This document shows positions 10,501-22,500 of a stretch of 64,000 nt of DNA, piece by piece. Both the position numbers and the translations under genes were made by a program. Source of the stretch: Phlebotomus papatasi. Taxonomy: Eukaryota; Arthropoda; Insecta; Diptera; Psychodidae. The notes under the pieces were generated by a model that saw nothing but the letters and a program-made list of their open reading frames with translations, was not told where the DNA came from and did no database searches. The first letter of the stretch is position 1. Each line of letters begins with the position of its first letter. The stretch lies in the NCBI RefSeq assembly GCF_024763615.1, contig NC_077224.1, forward strand, positions 63,188,712 through 63,252,711, in the 5' to 3' direction.

Positions 10501-13500
10501 AGCCAATCGGAAGAAATTAGATTTAACCACTGAACACAGAAGCTGACAATTGTATAAAATCCCAGTTGGATTCTAACATTATGGCGAAATTTAAAGCACA
10601 AAATTATGAGGATAATTATCATTTTTTTCCTTTTGCACGAAGAACCATTTGAATAATTGGCATGAAAATGAATGTTCATTGAAGTTTAACGTTATGATTC
10701 ACAAATAAGATTATTGTCATCATAAATTTATAGAATTGAGATAGATGGGAAGTAAAATTTAAATTACTGAAAATTAGTTTGATTTAAGAGGTTACACTAC
10801 CTGTTTTTTTTTTGGCAAGAATTCAACCCAAATAAGAATATGAAAAATAAAAACTATCATCTTACCTGCAGCCAGACAGTAAACACTGCCGATAGATCTC
10901 AACAGAACTCTTTCCAGTCAATTGATGTCCAGTGAGATAGGTATTATGGGAGGAATTGATAAAATAGTGCGATAGAGGTTGATCCATATCATCGCAAATG
11001 TCCAATTTAGTTGGTGCCATAATTGGATTATCCTCAGACATTAAGTACCTGGTCAAGAATTTACTCAATTAATTTATCTTGAGAATTTAGTGATGATAAA
11101 AAAAATACACCCTCACCTCAGGAAACCATCAAAGCTCAGGAGACCCTTCTGGGCATTAAATTTATTTGGCTCATATTCAGCAATCAAGTCTTTGGCTCTC
11201 GCGGGATTTGCATATGGATGGAGAATCTCATTGAGGCGTGGATCACGCTGAGTTTTATTGAGAAAGTCAACCAACTGAGTAGTGGACATCAGTCGCCTTT
11301 TAGTCGTGCCAGAACTGCTGCTTGAGAAAAAAGAATGAAATTAATAGTCCAATTCTTTTCACCACTAAAAGAGCTCATCTTCTCCATCAATTTATTTTTA
11401 CTTGAATAAATTTTATGGGTATATTTTGCATTTTAATGTTTTCCCGTATTATCTAACCCCTTTCTTTCCACCAGGGATTTGCATCAAATCTTCATAATCA
11501 TAGGGAAAGTGGAAGAATATCACCATCAAAATTCTGAGCAAATTAAACACATACTTATATAATCTACTTTAGAATTTGTGGGATATTAATGAAAAAGGAT
11601 ATTAAACTTATTTGAGAGAATTTCCTGAATAAATTTTGATAATAATTTTCAGTAAATAGACAAGGAAAAAAGCTTTTCTTTATCTCACAAAAACAATGAA
11701 AAATCACAGAACCTACTCTCGTTTATTTTTTTAAAGAATTTCAAAGTAAAAGTTCATAAAACTAAATTTTTCACAAGAATATATTGCCTTAAATCCAAAC
11801 CAACAATCAATTTGACTTACAGTTCTTCAAATATCTTCTCCAATTCAGTGCGCTGCGTCAGATTTTTGTAGAGATTGAAAAAGTCTTCAAATTGAAATTT
11901 ATTGGGCAGGAGAGATTCACCCTTGCCAGAAGGGAACCCCGATATATCCATTGCTTTTTCCACACGTCTCCTGTCATCTTTATTCACAGCAAACAACTTC
12001 ACGATGCTGCAATATTAAGAAAGAAAAAAGGCGAACATTTCAGTTTGATGTTCAATGCTGGTTGAATTAATAAGTAGGACTCTTATATATACTTTTGCCT
12101 CTTCAATTTCCTCCCTTAAATATTTTTGAGTGAAACTCCATACAAAATTGAATGGAAGAAAAAGAGTGGAGGAGAACCAAGAGTTTTCTCTTTTAGAATA
12201 ATATTAAATTTTCCTAAATTGATTCAATAAAATACTTTTGAGTATGATGTAATTTAGATATATATATAAATATATATATATCCTTCTAATATACAACAAT
12301 TTAGAATCCATTTTCTTCGACTCATAAATAACTAATGAGTAGCTTCTAGGAAAGCTAAATCACATTTATTTTTATACCCACGCTTACAATCATAACCCAT
12401 GAATTTATGTCAATTTTCCAAATTTAACATGGATAAATTATAGGGTAGTGTGGGCTATTTCCGTATGAAACTTTTACTCGTAGAAATTAGCGAAAACAGA
12501 AATAATAAAATCTTTATATTAGTTACTACACTTGAGAGAAATCCGAAAAAGTTAAAATAACATTCCGGAAATGTTAATTTTACCCTGCAGTATTGATCCA
12601 AAATCGGTGTAAATATTACCCTTTTTAGGTGTATTAGGGATTAAAGTTACCCTTTCTAATGTTAATTGTACTCTTAAAAAGGTGTAAATTTAAAAGGTTC
12701 GTAAATGTTTGTGAATTCCTTTTGGGAACTTACAAAATTCAAAATACAAATAACTCGTAAATCGTATAACCCACAAACAAGTTCGTAAAAGTTTGTATTT
12801 TTTTCACAAACATTGTTCATAAACTGATCATTTGACGACCATTTATTGTACTTTAACAAAGATTTCTTCGTAAATGTTCGTAAAAACACAAAAAAAACTT
12901 CGTACAATTTTGTTATTTGTTCGTAATTTTTTTCCAGACAAACAAAAATCCGCGAACAAATACTTAAAAAGAACCAGAAATGCTTATCAAGTTCCAAATT
13001 AGTTTGTAGGTTATACGATTTTTCAATATTTCGTAAGTCCCTAGTAGAAATTTTACAAAATAATTTTTTCTCAGTGTATTTCAAAGCATATCAAACAATA
13101 TAATTAAGTGAAAAAGACTACAAATTAATACCAATATTCTGAAGAATAAATGTCGCTGGAATCACTCATGAACCCATAGAAATCTCAATTAGAACTAAAC
13201 TCATATTCAGTAGAATGTAGTAGGGCAGAGTCAGTACTTTTGTCCACACCGTCCACCCTTAAGGTTTTATGGCCTCGTAAGGTGGAAAATCATCAATTTT
13301 GTCAGACTTAAATGAATTCTTGTATCAAGATACCGGTAGGATCGGCAGATACCCCTAAAGATGCCACCTTGATCAAAAGGGCATTTTTTGAATATATTAC
13401 GATATTTTCGAATTTTGAAATATCCTGGCAGGCCATGTAACTGCGACGATTGCAAAACTCGGATGCCGCGACCGATTCAACTCCGATAAATCCACTTAAA

Positions 13501-16500
13501 ATATAATTTATATTTTTATTTCCATAATTAATTACTACAGTAACATAATATAAATATCCTACTTTAAGAAAAACTAAAAATTATATTTTTATCGGTTTAA
13601 TAGTGGGTGAAACAAATATTTTTCAAACTCATGTCAACTGGGTTGTGTACTAAAAATTTCATTTCGCCGAGTAAAAGTAGTCAAAACAAAAAGATTCAAC
13701 AGTTTAATAGAAATACATCAACAAACATTGCTTTTTGGTCAGAGTTCTTCAATAAATGGTTAGAACATATAAAAAAAATTACTTTAATACAAGAAGTTAG
13801 TTTTAATCTGAAAAAGAAGCAAAGTGTTTTCAAAATTCCCGCGTCGCAACATAGTATACATTCAGGCGTATTTCAAAAATGATTTCATGAATTGACTCCC
13901 AATGGTAGGCAAACTTGCATAATTGTATTTGCATAATTCCGTCAGGTGCATAATCCCAAAGTGCATAATGCCGAGACTGAGTGTATGGAGATCAGTTTAC
14001 CATCACCAATCTGTAGCCAGTAGTCGCTGATTGAACTTTTGACGAAATCCGCAAGTCGATATCCATTTCCGTTTTCTCTCCAGAAAACGGAAATCGATCC
14101 GGCCTTCTCTTATAGCCTCTACACACTTGTAGAAATTTCTTTAAAAAATGCCTTTTTAAAGAAAATTTCCCCTGTCCTTGTAGGCAGAAACGTCAGAATT
14201 TTTTAGAAAAGGCAATTTTTTACGAAAATTGCTTGTAGTGTGTAGAAAGCATTAAGGGCCCAATCGTTCGAGAATGGGGTTCACCTCAGATCACATTGTG
14301 AAAAGTGTAAATTGTAAAAATTCTCAGCTAAAATACGAGTATATTGCTATAATGTTAACCGTTATATTACACGTCAATTGCAAGTCAATTACTATAAGTG
14401 GTAAAATTCTATTAGGAGTAGAATATTCGAATTTGCTCTTGGAACTTTTATTCTTTCAAAATTCTGTTTAGAAAATAAATATTCATATAGTAATGAACCA
14501 TAGTAAGGGAAAGTACTCTCCTTTCGAACGTTCATGCCTCCGAATAATGTGAATTTTCTTTCATATATCCTGAGAAACTTACACATTTCTATTAAATATT
14601 AGGTGGCTTATCATCAATTATTGATAATTACGTGATAATTGTATGCAAGTCTCTTAGGAAAAATAAAATAAAATTCACATTTTTCGAAGGCATGAACGTT
14701 CGAAGGGAGAATACTTTCCCCTATATAAACGTTGATTTTTAGAAATTATTTTCATTTCAGGTTATATCAATTGTAAATTAGATGTAGGAAGAGAATGAAG
14801 ATGTTATCCATTTTTGCACCACATCTTAGTTCAATTGAATATAGCAATCTAATGATTTAAATAGGTAGGGTAGGATGGGGTAATTTGGAATGTTGTCTAA
14901 TTCGGAACTTTGAGATTTCCTAACAGATTTGGATGGTAAAGTGAAAAAAATAACAAATGTAAAATCTTGTATTTCTTCGTGGTTTTCTTTTTCTCTTTGA
15001 CCATCTGAAACAGTAAGAAAATCTCAAAATTCCAAAATAGACATAATTCCAAATTACCCCATCTTACCCTAATTTATTAAATTTCCTAGGTTTATAATCT
15101 GTGATGAGCATATTTATCCTCTACCATAAAGACACCATTGAAAATATTTCTAATCTTGAAATGATTATAATTAAACTCAAATAGTTAACAGGCGAATAAT
15201 GGTTCTTATACCCTATGGTGGTAATTTAAGTTTATAAAGATCACATTGAGTTTTAATCCTGTTTATCCCTTTTAGAGTAAAAGTTGGTCAAAGTCAGTAA
15301 TATGAAATTGCCCCTCCTCTGTCTATTGGAAAGAGGGTAAATGAAGCAATCCATTGCTTTTCTAAATACACTGCACGAATTCACTTCCATGAAATATCCT
15401 GAGAGTTTGCTTAATCAAAAATTCATTGGAGGCAGAAATTATTGATGTAAGAGCAAGAGTTGGTGTTTTCCTCTAGCCGAGTAGAGTTCACCGAGTACTC
15501 ACTCTTCAAATGTAATTGGAGCAAATGTGAGAGAGGATTGCTACCTGTTGTTTGACCCCTGAGGTACTCTCACGAAAAGACAATTTACCGCTGAAGAGGT
15601 AGATTTTGTAATAATTGATCAGTCATTGAGTTGAAAATTAACTTAAGAGAGTCTTAGACATCCTATATGCCCTACAAAGTTGTAGGGATGAAAAGAAATT
15701 ATTCACCGTTTGATTAAAATGTTAGTCGAGTAAATCAGGTGGGTGGTGACAGTTGAATTTTCAAAACATTTTAAGAGTAACACAATTTCCCCATCAATTT
15801 TTCTTTTATCCTCCTTTTCTACATCTCTATTCCTTTTTTGCCATATTACCTTCAATGTGGTATATGGAAATTCTCCCAAAAAAAAACCACTCCTTTTTTC
15901 TCAACTCATTCACGCAAAGCACGTTCATTGGCGTGACACAAAAGTGATGACATTCAAAAATTGCGATTCTTTCATATAACCACCCCCCAAAACTCTCATT
16001 TCACTTCTTATTTGATCCGCTCGGTGATTACTCAACAATCTCCTGTTTCGTCCTTTTCACTGCTATTTATTTTCCTTCCACCTCGCCAACAGATAACGGT
16101 CCCATTGAATTTTCTTGCTTCCGTGCCAAAAATTTATCCCACATTGATCCCCCTTGCGTCGTGTCACTGATAAGAGAAAACATTCACCCAAGTCGCTATC
16201 TCACTTCCTTCTTTCCCCACATAAAAAATCACTTCATTCACTGTAATTTAATCCTCGTGCACAAAAAAGGGTTTTTTTTGTTGGGAAAATTATTATTTTA
16301 GTGACGATATTGCGCAACAGTCCAGGAAAATGCTGATAAAGCTTTCTCTAAAATACATATTCCATAAAACTTCACTTAAAACACCTCCACCATGTGCATA
16401 TAGTGTGTGATATTAAAAACTCCCATAAACGTTTAATTGAATTGCAAAAAAACAGAATGCCAAAAATCTATTGTAAAAAGTCAAATAAAACTTTTATTCA

Positions 16501-19500
16501 TTTTTTATGGTGCAAAAGTCAAATGAAACTTCCAAATGAATTCATGCATTTCACACTAATTTAAAATCTAAAGTCTTCATCTATCTCTCCCTTCTGAAAC
16601 ATCTAATTACATTTTGAGAACTATCAAACTTTCAAATGCAGTCTCCCTTTTCCGGCACTTTTAACGACAAAGAGCATATAGAATTATTTGTTCCATCACG
16701 GCATTGCACCAAGTACTTTTACCTCATATGAATAGGGTAACGTGTGTTATTTCGGGACACTTTTTAGCACTTTCAAATTTCAAACAACCTAATGACTTCT
16801 TAAATTATTTTTCCTAATTTGTTGATACAAATATTTATGTTCCTTGTTCTATCCAGAATAATGCCCAACGCACAATAATTTTTGTTTAGTAAACATGTTT
16901 GTGACATTTCAATGAGAGTGAGTGAGATCTATATCTAGTCATCTCGCTCATTCTCATGGGAAATGTTGAAAACATGTTTACAAACAAAAGTTATTGTGCG
17001 CTGGTCATAAGATTCTTACCGAAAAATGTTAAAAAATGCATAATGTTTTATTCAAAATAACACAAAATGTAAAGAAGTAAGAATGGTGTATTTCGGGACA
17101 GACAAAAACCACTATTAACACTTTAAGGACGATTGTAACACCGATGTCCCATAAAGAAAATAATTTTTCCTACCTACCTAGAATTATTTTTTTCTCATGT
17201 TTGTACGTAATTGCAAAGTAGAAGGTTGAACGAATCTAAGATATTTTCTGCCAGTTTCTTGCTATTTGCTATATAGTAAATATTTAAGCTTAAAAATGGC
17301 GAATTTTTAAATTCTCAAATTGAAAAATGATTTTAATTATTTTTAATACTTCCAATTTTTTTAGACAAAACCTTTTTAGGAATAAAAGCTACATTACTCA
17401 TAGGTAATATTTTTCATTACACTGAAAATTATTATTCATTGGTATTCTCAGAAAAAAAATAATTAAAGTTTTGAGCTTTTTTCGTCCTTATCGCTCGTAG
17501 AGGTAAAAAATGCACCGAATCAGACTCGGTTGGATTTTCCAAGGTAAGATGTAAGACGTTTCATTGATTTTGTTTATCGGTTAAATTTTTATAGTTGATT
17601 TTCGGTCCGTAAAAAGTGTCTCGTCGTTAAAAAGGGTTAAGCAAAGTAATGTCACTGAGCCTGACTATTTACCCTAAAGTATAAGGTCTAAACTTCACTC
17701 TTTCATAAAAAAAAAAATAATAATAATAATAATAATAATAATTTATTGCCAATCTCCATTTTTTGCGTCTGCCGCCGACTTCAAAACCGACTTCACCGGG
17801 TAAGACGGCAGAAAACCCGGAAAAATGTTTAAATTTCACTTGTAAAGTGGCTTAAATCAAAAAAAACTAAGCACTGTTTGTCACACTGAAGGTTTTGTAA
17901 AAAGTGAAATGTGATACTCCCAATTCACGCGTATTTCACACTTTAAATTAAATAAAATTTCAGAAGTTTTATGTTTATCTGAGACTTAAAGAGCTTAATA
18001 TTTCATATAGAACTTAAAATAATAAGAAAAAAAATATTTAGAGAATTTTTGATGTGTCCAGAAATACAAATATTATGTCCCGAAAAGCACCTTGTCCAGA
18101 AATACCACACGTTACCCTACCCAAAGCTCTTCCCCTTTGTCATTCTGAACAAGAGCTTTTATCGTTATAAAATAAAATATATATAATACTGAAGTGGACG
18201 TGAGATATCTGTTATATGAGAACAATTTCAAAACGTGTATTGATCTTTCTCAAATGGATAATGGGAGACACATGGGGCAAGATTTCCCAATTGGGGGTTG
18301 GAAAAAAGTCAGTATAAAGTAAAAAAATCCCCCGTTGAAAAACTTCACTTTTATATTTAGCAAACAGACAGGGGAAAGGTTCATAATTTTGTCCAGTTTC
18401 TTATTTTGGACACTTTGAGGATAAAATTGGATAAAATAAGGAGTATCACCTCACTGGTGAATGTCTTAGAAAATTTCCCATTTTTCACACGAAAAATCTA
18501 ATTCACAAGGCAAATCTCACTTCAGGTCAAATGTACAAATCATCAGTAACGTGAATCAACACAATTTTCATTGAATATTTAATAATATCACTCAAAAAAA
18601 AACGAAGAAATATTGTTAGTACTTTACCACAGCTAAATAAGACTGAAGTAAACACAAAGTTCTGTCATATTTCTCGTAAGCAATTGCTCACACTGAATTT
18701 TCAACAAAGCGATTTCAACTCAAATCATATTCAAAATTTAACGTATTTAGTGTTAAAATCTTCCAAAAAGAACAAATATTTAGATAGAATTCATTATTCA
18801 TCAAATATTGGAATAAAAATCCATCATTTTCATCAATTTATTTTTAGTGTCCAATTTTATCCTCAAAGTGTCCAAAATAAGAAACTGGACAAAATTATGA
18901 GCATTTCCCCTATTTGTTGATAGAATCATATCAGAGCAGTTTTTGGCGATAGACGATGACAACGACCGCAGTATGTCTTTCCGGGCTTTCCGGACACTGG
19001 ATTATTGGTGAGAAAATCATGTCAGTACGATTTGTGGAGATAAACGATGACGGCTAATAATTTGTTATCAGTCAAGGTTTTTGGGAAAATTTTGACGTAA
19101 AAATTAGGATATTTAGGACAAGTGATCCATAAGATTCTACAGCCTATCATTTTCTAAAGGTTAATCTTCCTATATTATACATGACTTTGCTTTATGAGAA
19201 AATACGAAAAATTATAATTTCAATAATTAATAATTTAATAATTAATTTAATAATTTTAATAATTAAAGAAGGTGTTTGACAAAATTTTAAAGTTGCCCAA
19301 AAAATGACGCCCTGCTATTTGTTCGGTTCATTCGTATGAACCGTATGAACATTTCCTATAAAGGAGATTTATGCTGTGGAATTATATCATATCATTCTCA
19401 ATTCAATCTATAACAATATTTGGATTGAATACACAGAAAAATGGATTGTGATTGATCAATTGATGCAATTTTTCTCACCATTTGAATTGAATTATAATCT

Positions 19501-22500
19501 CTATATGTATCATACTATTGCACATTTCTCTTTGTCTTCTGTCCATTATTCTTCCTGTGTTATCTCATTCTACCTACCCTGAAGTGTATTATTTGTAGAC
19601 TAAACATATAACTATGGCTTAACATGTAGGATTCGGTAGTGTTCAACTTTTGCACGGTGAAGTTGCGATAAGGTTGGGGAATATAAGTGGATGAATGGAG
19701 ACTCTAACAACGTGCAATTTCATTCATTGGGGGAGGTTGTGTGACAGAATATTCAGCAACAGTTTGATGGATGTGCCTGTAGATCCAATACATCATTACA
19801 TATACCCAGGATTATATATAGGTGCCATTGGGCACTTGGGAAATATTACAATGTTATCATAGAGACAACATATTGAGCATATTCACCGTGTAACGATATT
19901 GCACATGGGGAGCCTCAAGAAGCATTATTCATGGTGAGAGCTTCCTGACAATTTGTCTGGCATCAGTCACGTGTTTCGTTTATTTAATTCAAAAGTGCTT
20001 TCGTAGATAATTTTTGATAGAGACGACAGGTTTATGCTTTTAGAGCATTAGTATTAAAGATCATGGCAGAACTTAGTTAAAATTCACATAATTATTTCAC
20101 TTGAAAATTTTGAATTTAGTTGGTATTTAATTGAATTTGACGTTTTCTAATTTAAGTTTATTTTTTACTACGTTTTCGATTTCAGTTAATTTTAGTTTCA
20201 TTGATATGGAAAAAAATCAGTTTCTCTTTGTACAATTCGACTTTACAAGGGCACAACTCTATTTTTTTTAAATTTTTATGCAGTTATATGCAATTTGAAA
20301 ACAAAAATTATAAATAATAATAATGCTGGCACAACATTCCATGAAGGAACTAAGCCTTCCCGCAAGGGGATTTCTAGACATGCATTATTATTTTTTTTAT
20401 ACGGGATGAGATTGTCAGTCCCATGCCACGTGAAATCAATTAATTGTAAAGAAATTAATTGTATAGGGACTACTATTGTACAGAGGACAGTTTGTCCTAT
20501 TTGATAATCTAATAAATTGAAATTGAAATTGAAATTGAAAATCAAGTGCCGTGAAGCTCACTGAATGCAATCCGAACATCTTTAACGCCAGAAAAATTCC
20601 TGGTGACCTAAAGGGGATTCGAACCCGGGACACTTGCATCATAGAGCGAGTGCTCTACCACTTGACCCATTGAGTGCCCCTGACAGACACTTTTTACGGA
20701 CCGAAAAATCAACAATAAAAATTAAACCCATAAACAAAATTTGTGAAACATCTTACGTCTAATCTATAGGGAAAAAAATAGACCAAATATTTAAATACTT
20801 TGTCTGACAATACCAATGAATGATAATTTTCGCTCTTACGAAAAATATTTTAGTTTCTAGCTAATTTTTTTTTTAATTGGAAACTTGAAAAATTAATAAA
20901 AATCATTCATCGATCGATGCGGTAGTTTGGAAATTCATCACTTTTGAGCTTAAATATTTGGTAGGGGAGACTAGGGTAAAAATTCACAAAACGGATATTT
21001 TATTGTTTTACAAGCTACTCGAGCGCTTCAAAAAATTCTAATTAGCGCAGTTTTCTAGGAAATTTACCGCTCTACAACTTTCTGAAAGTAATTTTCCTCT
21101 ATTTTGTAAGGAAATACGTTTATCGATCCGATTTCTAAAAGGAAATTTTGTGACAATTCTCAAAAATACTGGGGCAAATAGTACCAGACATTGGGTATTA
21201 TCATATTTTGTTACTTTTTTGTTACTTTTTGCTCTATACCTTTTGTTACTTTTTAACCCAAATGGCCATATTTAATAAAATTATTTCTGGAGAAAAGAAC
21301 CTTTGTGAAATTCTAAAATATATAGCGGATTCGTATTCAAAAAATCCAAATTATTTAGAAAATATTCACCAGTGCATCAATTTTGGAAAATAAGTAGGTA
21401 ATAATTGTTATCTTCTGCAAGGAAAATATTTCAAAATTAAGGCTAAAAATTTCGATATTTTTTATTTTCTAAATTCCTTATTCGAATTCTAAGAAACTTA
21501 CGACATTGAAGAAGGTCTATGGAGGCTATCTATAGAAAAAAAACTTGAGCCGCTATCTTTTTTACCTTGAAAGATATTGAATTTTGAATTTTTCGATTTG
21601 TTACTTTTTGCCCCAGTCTTCCCTATATAGCAAATAGTTAGAGATTTGCAAAAAATATCCTAGATTCCTACAACTTTCTACATTGCGGTTGCGTACAAAC
21701 ATTAGAAAGAAATTAGTTCAGGTAGTCAGGAAAAAGTTTTTCTCTTAACCGATTTTGATAGATCTTATGGTCAAATCCATCTAGTACACTGAGAAAAAAA
21801 GAGGGTGCGATTAACTTTTTTTCCTCATAACTTTAACACTTTTTGGTGTAAAAATATATCAACATTTTTTAATGTTAATTTTACACCTTTTTAAGTGTAA
21901 AATTAATATGAAAAAGGGTAACTTTAAGTCCCAATACATCTAAAAAGGGTAATATTTACACCGATTTTGGATCAATACTGCAGGGTAAAATTAACATTTT
22001 AGAAGAACCATTTGTCCACGTTCTTCTATTCTAGTTTTTCGCTCTAAGAACATTCCTTTTACCAAATGATTTGTTCTCTAGAACTTGAATCACAAACTAA
22101 TACAAAATATTACATAAAATCCTGTACACGTTTTCCTTGAAATTGATACATTTTCCTGCAGAAGCACATTTCCCATCAAAATTCTCTACTCTTGGAGTAA
22201 TAGAAAAAAAAAAATATTGATTTATTTTTGTCCATTATTGGCATTGTGAGCGTTTCAATTTTCCCACGGGTAGCACAAATTGCAAAAGGGAGGAAATTAG
22301 AGGAAAAGAAGTGAGAAGCAACAGTGTCTGCAAGGATAAATTTTGAACTACATACATAAGTATATATAGCACGGAGTGGGAGGTATAAGAATAAGATAAA
22401 CGCAATGTCAGTGGAAAGTGGTTTCAATGAATTATTCATTGTGCACCCAAACAATGGGCTGGCAATATTGCGGAATGTGCGGTAGGAAGTGATAGTTCTC

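Larger units (their letters stand above)
16733..18119 (+). mobile_element. 1.39-kb TIR element with two nested insertions
   Basis: The ends TAGGGTAACGTGTGTTATTT and AAATACCACACGTTACCCTA are inverted, followed inward by shared TTTCGGGACA / TGTCC motifs. Removing the insertions at 16862-17005 and 17114-17640 leaves about 0.7 kb of non-coding sequence. The microsatellite (ATA)n lies at 17717-17743. Confidence 0.8.

Noticed and set aside
12674..13084. 136-residue minus-strand protein
   Set aside because: The frame runs through a MITE and an inserted TTCGTAAATG-type repeat; it has no resemblance to a known protein.
15743..16170. Overlapping plus-strand frames of 64-78 residues
   Set aside because: They are products of a pyrimidine-rich intron stretch in several frames at once, with no conserved motif.
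20276..20642. Small proteins with FNFNFN or QFQFQF runs
   Set aside because: They are readings of the TTGAAA tandem tail and SINE body.
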